Positions 50,761 through 58,547 of a stretch of 64,000 nt of DNA are shown piece by piece. Origin of the DNA: Chloroflexota bacterium (GTDB taxonomy: Bacteria; Chloroflexota; Anaerolineae; Aggregatilineales; Phototrophicaceae); the NCBI GenBank assembly GCA_026709625.1, contig JAPOSR010000064.1, positions 1 to 64,000 on the forward strand, read 5' to 3'. A program made the position numbers and the translations under genes. The first letter of the stretch is position 1. Each line of letters begins with the position of its first letter. Under the pieces are notes generated by a model, which was not told the origin of the DNA, did no database searches, and saw only the letters and a program-made list of their open reading frames with translations.

Positions 50761-52434
50761 TCACATCCCGCCCATGTAGCCGATGGCCTGCTGATAGATC
50801 TCCAACTGGCTGTCGGTATCGAGGTCGTCGGTGATTTCTTCCCAGTCTTCAGCGGTGTTATCCAAGGCTTCCTGTGCCGATGATTGCCCGGTCATCGCCT
50901 CGGACAAGCGGATGTCCAGCGTCTCCTGGATGTATTCCAACGTGCCCGGGATGCGCAGGTAGGTCACCGAAGTCGGTTTGTCATAAACATTGGAGCCATA
51001 GGCGTTGATGTAGCGTTCCATGTCCGCCGCATCGAAGCCAACCGCCGTATAATCTTCCGAAGCCGCCGTGCCGCGCGGGGCATAGAGCTGGTAGGTGCAG
51101 CAGGGGTCGACACCCTGCCAGCCGGTGGTGGCGTTGTAGAAGTTGACAGACGGGTTGGCGATCATCGCCATGTAGAAGTAGGTCAGCTCTGGGTTTTCGC
51201 TGAATGACGACATGGTGGGGTGCCAGCTGCCGCCAGTGGTATTGCCGACGCAGTTGGGATTTTCGGCATCCACGACCACTTCACCAATCTCGCGGTCATA
51301 CCATTCGCTGGAACAGGGAATGACATCCGCGCCCAGGCTGCCACGGATGGTCGACCGGTCGGTATTCTGCGAAAGCGAGCCGACATCGCCCCAGCTGAAA
51401 GTGGCGATGGCGTTGCCGCCGAGGAAGTTGTCCCAAGCCTCGCCCAGCTGCCAGCCAAACTGCGCTTCTTGCCCGGTCGCGGCCAGTTCTTGCAAGAATT
51501 CCAGCGCCATGACATGGCCCGGCTCGTTGATCAGTGGCGTCATGTCATCGGGGTCGAACCAGAAGACATTGTCATACTTGCTGACAGCGCGTGGGTCATC
51601 GCCTTCGGCCGGCGTTACAGCGAACGAAGCCGCCAACGTGGCGAAGTGGAAGTGACCCTGCCCGCCGGGCGCGAGATGAAGGCTGATGCCGTCATCAGGA
51701 TCGCCATCGCCATTCCAGTCCTTGCCGTTGAAGAAGCTGGTGATGGCCAGCAGATCTTGCCAGGTCGCGATGGGATAGGGCATAGGCGAGCCGACTTCGG
51801 CTTCATATGCCGCTTGCCATTCGGGGTCGCTCAGGATGTCATGGCGATAATAGAGCAGCTGCGCATCGCCGTCCATCTGGCTGCCGTATGTTTCGCCGCC
51901 CCATTGCAGCAGGGCGCGGAAAGCTGGCGCTGTGTCTTCGGGCGACCACTGGGCGAAGCGCTCATCGCCGATCCATTGGTCAATCGGTTGGATCCAGCCA
52001 TTGCTGATCCAGTCGCCATATTGCCAGGCTGCGCCGATGAAGACATCGTAGGTGTATTGCCCGGTCAAGAAGTCAGCGGGAATGGTCGTGCCCAACTGGT
52101 TGTAGGGGATCTCAACGATCTCCAAGGTTGCGCCAGTCGCTGCCTCGAAGGCGTTGCGATAGAAATAAATGGTGCCGCTGATGCCGCCGCGCGAGCCCTG
52201 ACCCAGCACGCCAAAGGTGATCGTCTTGCCTTCGCCCAGCGCGCGACCATCGGGGATATTCGCCGCCAGCAGCGCTTCAAAAGCCAGCGTCTGCTCCAGC
52301 TCGGTCTCGGCGACTTCAGGGATAGGGAAGATCTCGTCAGCCGTCTTGCCAAAGAATGTGTCTTGCGCCGCGACGCCCAAAACGCCAGTGAGAAGGACAA
52401 AGATGGATATGAGAATGCCGAATTTCACTTTCAT
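50761..52434 (-). CDS. Sugar ABC transporter substrate-binding protein
   Basis: A 557-residue exported binding protein of the extracellular solute-binding family 1 type. Residues 1-23 are a signal peptide (ILISIFVLLTGVLGVAAQ). Aromatic-rich surface stretches (TIYFYRNAFEAATGATLEIVEI; AAWQYGDWISNGWIQPIDQW; GDAQLLYYRHDIL) are typical of oligosaccharide binding. The length is larger than the usual 400-450. AGGAG before the ATG gives a good start. It is the first gene of the ABC operon, with a palindromic site upstream; amino-sugar or chitooligosaccharide uptake is inferred from nagA and GH20 nearby. Confidence 0.85.
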   Translation of the reverse strand: MKVKFGILISIFVLLTGVLGVAAQDTFFGKTADEIFPIPEVAETELEQTLAFEALLAANIPDGRALGEGKTITFGVLGQGSRGGISGTIYFYRNAFEAATGATLEIVEIPYNQLGTTIPADFLTGQYTYDVFIGAAWQYGDWISNGWIQPIDQWIGDERFAQWSPEDTAPAFRALLQWGGETYGSQMDGDAQLLYYRHDILSDPEWQAAYEAEVGSPMPYPIATWQDLLAITSFFNGKDWNGDGDPDDGISLHLAPGGQGHFHFATLAASFAVTPAEGDDPRAVSKYDNVFWFDPDDMTPLINEPGHVMALEFLQELAATGQEAQFGWQLGEAWDNFLGGNAIATFSWGDVGSLSQNTDRSTIRGSLGADVIPCSSEWYDREIGEVVVDAENPNCVGNTTGGSWHPTMSSFSENPELTYFYMAMIANPSVNFYNATTGWQGVDPCCTYQLYAPRGTAASEDYTAVGFDAADMERYINAYGSNVYDKPTSVTYLRIPGTLEYIQETLDIRLSEAMTGQSSAQEALDNTAEDWEEITDDLDTDSQLEIYQQAIGYMGGM

Positions 52435-52502
52435 CGAAGACTCCTGTCATATTGGAAGCAGGTTGCGCCTCAATTCTTGAAACAGGCGCGAGCCAACTAT
52501 AA

Positions 52503-52519
52503 CAAGTCTGGCAGACAAT
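52503..52519. promoter_or_regulatory. Palindrome in the binding-protein promoter region
   Basis: GTCTG and CAGAC mirror one another around a single base within CAAGTCTGGCAGACAAT. The minus-strand reading ATTGTCTG shares its first eight bases with the site at 54372. It lies about 70 bases upstream of the binding-protein start, a plausible operator position. Confidence 0.35.
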
Positions 52520-52533
52520 GCAAAAAATGACAT

Positions 52534-52690
52534 GCGGGGGAGTGATGAATGCGTGGATATGGCAACCAAGCCCCCCATCCCCCGGCCCCTTGCCCCCAGA
52601 ACGAGGGAAGGGGAGTTTTTCCGGCGCTTCCGCAGCATGGCAGCCCCTCTCTCATTTTGGGGGAGGGGTTTGGGGCGGGGGAGGTGGCAA
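52534..52690 (+). repeat. Dispersed intergenic hairpin repeat, copy E (best preserved)
   Basis: In the 332-base gap 52435-52766. It contains GAATGCGTGGATATGGCAAC, CCCCCCATCCCCCGGCCCC, GAGGGAAGGGGAG, the CTTCCGCAGCATGG loop, and CCCCTCTCTCATTTTGGGGG. The two G/C-rich arms pair over about 38 positions. Bases 52659-52681 carry four G runs (5, 4, 4, 5) with 1-3 base loops, a strong G-quadruplex motif. Nothing else is seen to 52766. Confidence 0.85.
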
Positions 52691-52766
52691 CTTGTTGGAT
52701 GCCCAGTTATTCAGCTGGTCGCCCGCGCTTCCAGATATGGTTTTCGGACGATTTGATACACTGCCC

Positions 52767-53177
52767 CTATAGTTTGTCGCCGGTTGATTTTGGCTGCGCG
52801 AGTTGGCGGCAATCCACCCGTAGCTTGCCTTTGATTCGGTTGCATGCGCCACAGAGCAACTGCAAGTTTTCCAGAGTCGAGCGTCCACCGCGCGCGATTG
52901 GCAGCACATGATCCAGCGTCAGCGATTTGGCTGAGCCGCAGTTTGCGCAGCGTTCGCCATATTTTTCGACGAGCGTCGTCTGCCAAGCCGCATAGTTGGC
53001 GCGCAAAATGGCTCGTTCGCGCCGCTTCACCTGTGGCGGCACCGCCCAACGCGTCCGTTCCCTTAGGTGTTGAGGCGAATATTCGCGTCCGCCACGCGTC
53101 AGGAATCGGCGCAGCTGGCTTTCTGGCGCGGCACAGCGGCAACGATGCGCCAGCCGACCGCAATAGACGCAGTTCAC
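52767..53177 (-). CDS. HNH endonuclease
   Basis: A 136-residue protein. The HNH core is ERCANCGSAKSLTLDHVLPIARGG...NLQLLCGACNRIKG (Cys77, Cys80, Asp89-His90, Asn104, Cys109, Cys112), with structural zinc cysteines. Cys3, Cys6, Cys13 and Cys15 at the N terminus make a second zinc-binding site. It starts at GTG 53177, overlapping the nagA stop as GTGA; a longer start inside nagA is unlikely. Standalone HNH proteins can be homing, restriction-like or mobile-element nucleases; there is no partner to tell. Its coupling to nagA is unexpected. Confidence 0.8.
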   Translation of the reverse strand: MNCVYCGRLAHRCRCAAPESQLRRFLTRGGREYSPQHLRERTRWAVPPQVKRRERAILRANYAAWQTTLVEKYGERCANCGSAKSLTLDHVLPIARGGRSTLENLQLLCGACNRIKGKLRVDCRQLAQPKSTGDKL

Positions 53178-54328
53178 AGCGTTTGATGCACGACTTCGCC
53201 ACCCAGCACAGTCGTCTGGACACCCGCGGCCTCGTCCCACAGCACGATATCCGCATCTGCGCCGACTCGCAGCGAGCCTTTGCGCGGGTAGAGGCCGACG
53301 CTGCGCGCCGGGACGCGCGTCAACATAGGCAGCGCCTGCTCGAGTGTCAGGCTGCAGAAGCGCATCAGGTTGCGTAGCGCCCCGGGCATGGTCAGTGTGC
53401 TGCCCGCCAAGCCGCCATGCGCCGCCCGCGCCACGCCACCCAGCGTCGTCACCGTGACATCGCCCAGCCCATAGATGCCATCCGCCAGCCCAGTCGCGCG
53501 CATGGCATCGGTGATCGCCAAGACCCGTTCGCGCCCCGCCAGCCGCAGCAGCAAGCGCAGCACCGCCGGATGCACATGCACGCCATCGGCGATGATCTGA
53601 AAAGTAACTTGTGGATTTTCGATGGCCGCGGTCAAGATGCCTGGCGCGCGATGATGCAGCCCGGGCATGCCATTGAAGGTATGCGTGATTTGGCTGATGC
53701 CGGCGCGGAAAAAATCGCCGGCGGCGGCATAATCGGCGGCGCTGTGCCCGATTGATACATGGATGCCGCGCGCGACTGCCTCAGCCAGCAGGTCCGCGCC
53801 ACCAGCCAGCTCGGGTGCCAAGGTAATCAGCTTGATGACGCCGCTATCCAGCCAGGGGCGATACTCGGCGGGTTCGGGCGAGCGCAAATGTTGGGCGGGC
53901 TGGCTGCCACGGTAGTCCGCGTTCAGGTATGGACCTTCCAGATGCGCGCCGACAAAGGGACTGCGCTGCGCATTGATGTGCTCGCGCAGGGTATCCAGCG
54001 CCCGGCTGATGCGCGCGCGGCTGTCCGCCATGGTTGTGCCCAGGCAGGTGGTAACGCCCTGCCGCAGCAAGAACGCGCCCAGATTGCCCAGCAGCCCGGG
54101 CCTGGCGTCCATCACATCGCAGCCGTCGCTGCCATGCAGGTGCAGGTCGACGAAGCCGGGCAGGGCATAGCAGCCGCGCGCGTCCAGCCGGCGGTCGCCC
54201 GGCTCTGGCGTGATTTCGCCGGCGCGGGCGATGGCGCGAATGCCGCCGCCCTCAATGAGCAGGCAGCGTCCGTCCAAAAAACGGTCTTCTTGCCAGATGC
54301 GGCTGTTAGTGATGAGCAAGCGTGACAT
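53174..54328 (-). CDS. nagA: N-acetylglucosamine-6-phosphate deacetylase
   Basis: This cytosolic amidohydrolase turns GlcNAc-6-phosphate into glucosamine-6-phosphate plus acetate. The 384-residue length is usual. Metal and catalytic residues: HLH (His63, His65) in DLHLHGSDG, HLEGPYLN (metal Glu), GHS in VSIGHSAAD, HTFNGMPGLHHR (His, substrate) and the catalytic Asp in AITDAMRATG. It faces away from the SIS/GH20 operon at 54575 and is followed by an HNH gene overlapping four bases. The 246-base divergent interval holds a candidate operator. Confidence 0.95.
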   Translation of the reverse strand: MSRLLITNSRIWQEDRFLDGRCLLIEGGGIRAIARAGEITPEPGDRRLDARGCYALPGFVDLHLHGSDGCDVMDARPGLLGNLGAFLLRQGVTTCLGTTMADSRARISRALDTLREHINAQRSPFVGAHLEGPYLNADYRGSQPAQHLRSPEPAEYRPWLDSGVIKLITLAPELAGGADLLAEAVARGIHVSIGHSAADYAAAGDFFRAGISQITHTFNGMPGLHHRAPGILTAAIENPQVTFQIIADGVHVHPAVLRLLLRLAGRERVLAITDAMRATGLADGIYGLGDVTVTTLGGVARAAHGGLAGSTLTMPGALRNLMRFCSLTLEQALPMLTRVPARSVGLYPRKGSLRVGADADIVLWDEAAGVQTTVLGGEVVHQTL

Positions 54329-54371
54329 GGCGCTTAGTTTACCACTGCTGCGTGCCGAGTCTCGACCTTGA

Positions 54372-54383
54372 TTGTCTGGACAA
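54372..54383. promoter_or_regulatory. Candidate amino-sugar operator between nagA and the SIS gene
   Basis: TTGTCTGGACAA is a 12-base palindrome (TTGTC/GACAA) with nine of twelve matches to the TGGTCTAGACCA core of the GntR-type DasR/NagR sites. It sits 44 bases upstream of the nagA start. The rest of 54329-54574 shows no gene. No regulator gene is in the window. Confidence 0.35.
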
Positions 54384-54562
54384 ACACATCCAGTTGCATG
54401 GCATTATTTCCGGCTGCGGCGCTGGCCTAAGTCTGCATTGCTCACGGTCTTGCCGCTTCTCTGGGGATTTGCCCAACTCGATTAGACAAATCTCTTGGCG
54501 ACAAAAGCGGATAAGATCAGCTTTTCACAAAATACCGGGCAGGACGAGGGCACCGTTTCTGT

Positions 54563-54568
54563 TACAAT
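54563..54568 (+). promoter_or_regulatory. -10 element of the SIS/GH20 operon, leaderless arrangement
   Basis: TACAAT ends six bases before the ATG at 54575, with no Shine-Dalgarno sequence between. This mirrors the metH and PPC promoters. Confidence 0.35.
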
Positions 54569-54574
54569 GATAGT

Positions 54575-55612
54575 ATGAATGTTGGACAGCACACCCTGCG
54601 CGAAATCCTCAGCCAGCCCGCGGCTTGGTCGGCGGCATTGCGCGCTTTTGAACAGAGCCAAAGCGAGACGCTGGACCTGTGGGCGACCGCCGACTTCGAC
54701 CAGGTGATCGTAACCGGCTGCGGATCGACCTATTATCTTTCGCTGGCTGCGGCGCAACTGCTGCGGCAGAGCGGTGTGCATGCCAGCGCGGTGCCAGCCA
54801 GTGAATTGCTGCTGCGCCGCGAAGCTGTTTGCCTGCCCGGCGCGCGCTATCTGCTGCTGACTATCTCGCGCAGCGGCACGACCACCGAAACACTGCGCGC
54901 CCAGGAGAATTTCGCGAAAGCTGGCGGGCGCGTCATCTGCATTACCTGCGACAGCGCCAGCCCCTTGGCGCAGTCCGCCGACCTGGCGATCGCCGTTGAT
55001 GCCGCCCAAGAACGCAGCGTCGCCCAGACACGCTCGTTCAGCAGCATGTTGGTGGCTGCGCAGCTCTTGGCGGGCGCGTTGAGTGGGCAATCCGCCAGCG
55101 TCGGCGCGGGGTTGCCCGGCGCCTGCGTCGCTCTGCTCGATTCCTGCGCCGATTCGATGCGGCTGCTCGGACAAGATGAGCGTCTGTGCCGCTTCTTCTT
55201 CTTGGGGGCGGGCGCGCTTTATGGCATCGCCTGCGAAGCCATGCTGAAGATGAAAGAGATGGCGCTGGCTCACAGCGAGGCATTTCATCCGCTGGAATTT
55301 CGGCATGGGCCCATGTCGCTGGTGGGCGCGGACAGTCTGGTCATCGGCTTGGTTTCGCCCGCCGCGGCGCAGCACGAATTGCGCGTCTTGCAAGAGATGC
55401 GAGTCATGGGCGCGACTGTGCTGGTCATCAGCCAAAGCCACAGCGAATTCGCGCATCACATCGCGCTGCCAGCCGACCCGCCTGCTGCCTGTGCGCCCGC
55501 GCTGCACCTGCCGCCCCTGCAGCTGCTGGCATATTGGCGCGCGCTGAAAAATGGCTGCGACCCCGACCAGCCGCGCCACCTAAGCGCAGTAATTTCGCTG
55601 GACGACATCTAA
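54575..55612 (+). CDS. SIS domain sugar-phosphate isomerase/aminotransferase-type protein (first)
   Basis: A 345-residue protein with two SIS domains, as in the isomerase half of GlmS and the AgaS/NagB-II group. SIS 1 has VTGCGSTYYLSLAAAQLL and LTISRSGTTTETLRA (phosphate-binding Ser/Thr). SIS 2 has FFFLGAGALYGIACEAMLKMKEMALAHSEAFHPLEFRHGP. It lacks the GlmS glutaminase. These proteins deaminate or isomerise glucosamine-6-phosphate, giving fructose-6-phosphate, so it is the natural successor of NagA. It begins an operon with GH20 and the second SIS protein. Confidence 0.9.
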   Translation: MNVGQHTLREILSQPAAWSAALRAFEQSQSETLDLWATADFDQVIVTGCGSTYYLSLAAAQLLRQSGVHASAVPASELLLRREAVCLPGARYLLLTISRSGTTTETLRAQENFAKAGGRVICITCDSASPLAQSADLAIAVDAAQERSVAQTRSFSSMLVAAQLLAGALSGQSASVGAGLPGACVALLDSCADSMRLLGQDERLCRFFFLGAGALYGIACEAMLKMKEMALAHSEAFHPLEFRHGPMSLVGADSLVIGLVSPAAAQHELRVLQEMRVMGATVLVISQSHSEFAHHIALPADPPAACAPALHLPPLQLLAYWRALKNGCDPDQPRHLSAVISLDDI

Positions 55613-55638
55613 CCGCTTCGCTATAAAGGACAAGGCGC

Positions 55639-57207
55639 ATGGCTGATATCACGCTTTTCCCGCAACCAGCTCGACTCGAACGCATCGGCGCAGATTTTTC
55701 GCTTGCCGCCGACGCGCGCATCATCGCTCACGACCGCGCCTTGGGCGAGATCTTGGCGAGCTATCTGCGCCCAGCCACCGGGTTCGCCCTGCCTGTGCAA
55801 GAGACCGAGAGCAGCGAACCGGCCGCGGATGCCAATGTCATCATTCTCGAAAAGATGGTGGCGGGCGACTCGCCAGAAGCCTATTCGCTCGTGGCTGGCG
55901 GGACGGCGCTGCGCTTGCAAGCGGCTGATCGGCGCGGTTTCCTGCATGGCTTTCAGACGATCCGCCAACTCCTGCCGAGGCAGATCCTCGCGGGCGAAGT
56001 CGCGCCGGGCGTCGACTGGCGCATACCCGGGCTGGAACTGGATGATGAGCCGGCTTTTGGCTGGCGGGGCTTGCATCTGGATGTCGGGCGGCACTTCTTC
56101 CCGCTGGATTTCATCAAACAATTCATCGACATGCTGGCTTTCTATAAATTCAACATCTTCCACTGGCACCTCACTGAAGACCAGGGCTGGCGCATCGAGA
56201 TACAAAAGTACCCGCTTCTGACTGAAATTGGCGGCTTCCGCAGCGAGACGATCGTCGGCAACAACATGAACGCAAACGAATACGATGGTCAGCCCTATGG
56301 CGGTTTTTATACGCAGGCTGAGATCCGCGAGGCAGTTGACTATGCCGGCGCGCGCGGCATCACCATCGTGCCCGAAATCGAGATGCCCGGGCATGCAGTG
56401 GCGGCGCTGACTGCCTATCCAGCCTTGGGCTGTCGTGGCGAAGGCTACGAAGTGCGCCGCAAATGGGGCATCGCCAAAGACATCTTTTGCGCGGGCAATG
56501 ACGAAGTCTTTGTCTTCCTGGAAAATGTGCTGGACGAGGTCTTGGCGCTCTTCCCGTCCGAATACATTCACATCGGCGGCGACGAAGCGCCCAAAGACCG
56601 CTGGAAAGCGTGCCAAGCCTGTCAAGCGCGCATCCAGGCGGAAGGGCTGGCTGATGAGCGCGAACTGCAAAGCTGGTTCATTCGCCGCATCGAAAGCTGG
56701 CTCAACGCGCGGGGACGCAAGATGCTGGGCTGGGACGAAATCCTAGAAGGCGGCCTCGCGCCCAATGCCACCGTGATGAGCTGGCGCGGCAGTGAAGGCG
56801 GCATCGCGGCTGCCAACGCCGGGCACGATGTCGTCATGACCCCGAATACCTATTGCTACCTCGACTATTATCAGTCGGTCGATACGCAGAGCGAACCACT
56901 GGCTATCCCGTCCATTCTGCCCCTGCGGCAGGTATGGGATTATGTGGTGATACCACCGCAGATCGACAAGGAAAAGCGGCACCATATCCTGGGCGGGCAA
57001 GGCAATATCTGGACGGAATACATGCCCAACAGCGACCATGTCGAATACATGATGTTTCCGCGCGCCATCGCCATCGCCGATGTGCTGTGGCATCATCCGC
57101 AAGAGCGCGATTATGCGGCGCTGGTCGAGCGGCTGCAGCGGCATCTGCCCAGCCTCGATACACTGGGAGTCAACTACCGTCGGCTAGACGAGGCAGACAG
57201 CGCATGA
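55639..57207 (+). CDS. Beta-N-acetylhexosaminidase, glycoside hydrolase family 20
   Basis: A 522-residue GH20 enzyme that frees terminal N-acetylhexosamine by substrate-assisted catalysis. The GH20b-like domain covers residues 1-125, the TIM barrel about 130-500. The catalytic pair is Asp315-Glu316 in YIHIGGDEAPKDRW. Other marks are RGLHLDVGRHFFPLDFIKQFIDMLAFYKFNIFHWHLTEDQGWR and EIEMPGHAVAAL. No signal peptide is seen, so it probably acts on imported oligomers inside the cell. It is 26 bases after the first SIS gene and overlaps the next start. Confidence 0.94.
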   Translation: MADITLFPQPARLERIGADFSLAADARIIAHDRALGEILASYLRPATGFALPVQETESSEPAADANVIILEKMVAGDSPEAYSLVAGGTALRLQAADRRGFLHGFQTIRQLLPRQILAGEVAPGVDWRIPGLELDDEPAFGWRGLHLDVGRHFFPLDFIKQFIDMLAFYKFNIFHWHLTEDQGWRIEIQKYPLLTEIGGFRSETIVGNNMNANEYDGQPYGGFYTQAEIREAVDYAGARGITIVPEIEMPGHAVAALTAYPALGCRGEGYEVRRKWGIAKDIFCAGNDEVFVFLENVLDEVLALFPSEYIHIGGDEAPKDRWKACQACQARIQAEGLADERELQSWFIRRIESWLNARGRKMLGWDEILEGGLAPNATVMSWRGSEGGIAAANAGHDVVMTPNTYCYLDYYQSVDTQSEPLAIPSILPLRQVWDYVVIPPQIDKEKRHHILGGQGNIWTEYMPNSDHVEYMMFPRAIAIADVLWHHPQERDYAALVERLQRHLPSLDTLGVNYRRLDEADSA

Positions 57208-58238
57208 GCCAACTGCAAAAAGAAATTGCTGAACAGCCAGGCGTCATCGGGCGTTTGCTGGATGATGCCTGGGCGGACACCGAGCGGGCCGCCGCGACGA
57301 TTCGCGCGTTTAATCCGCCTTTTGTCTGCATCGCCGCCCGTGGCACATCGGATAATGCCGCCCGCTATGCGCAGTATCTTTTTGGACATGCGCTGGGGCT
57401 GCCGGTCATGCTGGCTACGCCATCGTTGCACACGCTCTACAAGCGGCCTGCCGATTTGTCCCGGTCGCTGGTCATCGGCATTTCCCAATCGGGCGCGGCG
57501 GAAGATGTGCGGCAAGTGCTGGCTGACGCGCGCAAACAAGGCGCGTTGACGCTCGCTATCACCAATATCGCGGATTCGCCTTTGGGCGCGACAGCCGAAA
57601 CCACCCTGCTGCTGCGCGCGGGGCAAGAGCTTTCGGTGGCGGCAAGCAAGACCTATACCTCCCAGCTGACGGTCGTGGCCATGCTGACTGCGGCGCTGGC
57701 GGATGACCCGGCGATGCGCGGCGACCTGGCGCGGTTGCCCAAGCTGGCGGAGAAGACACTGGAGCTTTCTGAGGCGATCGGCGGCTGGTCAAGCCGCTAC
57801 CAAAAAATTGCGCGACTGGTGGCGCTGGGACGCGGCTTCAACTATGCGACCGCCTGCGAGATCGCGCTCAAGATCAAAGAGCTGATTTACATCGCCAGCG
57901 AAGGCTACAGCGAAGCCGACTTCTGGCATGGGCCCATCGCCGCGATCGATGCGCTGCATCCGGTCGTGCTGGTCGCGCCCAGCGGGCCTACGCTGGATTC
58001 GCTGCGCACTATGCAAGCCGACCTGGTAAAGCGTGGCGCTGATCTGCTCGTCATCAGCGATGATGAGCAAACGTTGGCGGACGCGACCACCCCGCTGCCG
58101 GTGCCAGCAGCGCCCGAGTGGCTCAGCCCGATTACCTGCGTAATGCCGGGGCAGATCTTTGGCATGCAGCAGGCGCTCGCGCGGGGCTACGCCGTCGACA
58201 AACCGCGCGGCCTGTCCAAGGTGACAGTAACCGAATAA
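57204..58238 (+). CDS. SIS domain protein (second), GlmS-type isomerase-like
   Basis: A 344-residue double-SIS protein. SIS 1 contains CIAARGTSDNAARYAQYLFG and GISQSGAAEDVRQVLADARKQG; SIS 2 contains ALGRGFNYATACEIALKIKELIYIASEGYSEADFWHGPIAAI. It is only distantly similar to the SIS protein at 54575 and also lacks a glutaminase domain. ATG overlaps the GH20 stop as ATGA. Two SIS proteins could form a heteromer or serve GlcN-6-P and another amino-sugar phosphate. The frame is open further upstream within GH20, but the SIS fold begins here. Confidence 0.9.
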   Translation: MSQLQKEIAEQPGVIGRLLDDAWADTERAAATIRAFNPPFVCIAARGTSDNAARYAQYLFGHALGLPVMLATPSLHTLYKRPADLSRSLVIGISQSGAAEDVRQVLADARKQGALTLAITNIADSPLGATAETTLLLRAGQELSVAASKTYTSQLTVVAMLTAALADDPAMRGDLARLPKLAEKTLELSEAIGGWSSRYQKIARLVALGRGFNYATACEIALKIKELIYIASEGYSEADFWHGPIAAIDALHPVVLVAPSGPTLDSLRTMQADLVKRGADLLVISDDEQTLADATTPLPVPAAPEWLSPITCVMPGQIFGMQQALARGYAVDKPRGLSKVTVTE

Positions 58239-58329
58239 ATCAGGCAAGCGTTAAGCCACCGGCGATTGGCGCAGGCGAGAGGCGGCGCCTCGCCGGCAGC
58301 TCAACGTTGTTGGCGAGCGCCAATGGCTT

Positions 58330-58463
58330 GCCCACACCCCAAACCCCCCAGCAAAAATGAGGGAGGGCTTACATATTGCGAAAGCGCAGGGAAACTTCCT
58401 TTCCCCCGTCCTGGGGGCAAGGGACCGGGGGAAGGGGGCTTGGTTCCAGGCATTCACCACTCC
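58330..58463 (-). repeat. Dispersed intergenic hairpin repeat, copy F (reverse orientation)
   Basis: In the 309-base gap 58239-58547. On the minus strand it reads GAATGCCTGGAACCAAGCCCC, C-rich arm, GGGGGAAAGGAAG, TTGCGC loop, GCCCTCCCTCATTTTTGC, with some arm changes. The remaining gap has no gene; AAGGAG lies just before the M24 start. Confidence 0.75.
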
Positions 58464-58547
58464 TGTCTTCGCGCCTTTGTGTGGCGCTGCGCCCGCTGTG
58501 GGTACACTATCCTGCCTGCGTATCTACCCAAACCAAGGAGCTAGCCC

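Noticed and set aside
56853..57203. N-terminal extension of the second SIS protein
   Set aside because: These codons lie within GH20 in another frame and lack any domain; ATG 57204 overlaps the GH20 stop and starts the SIS fold.
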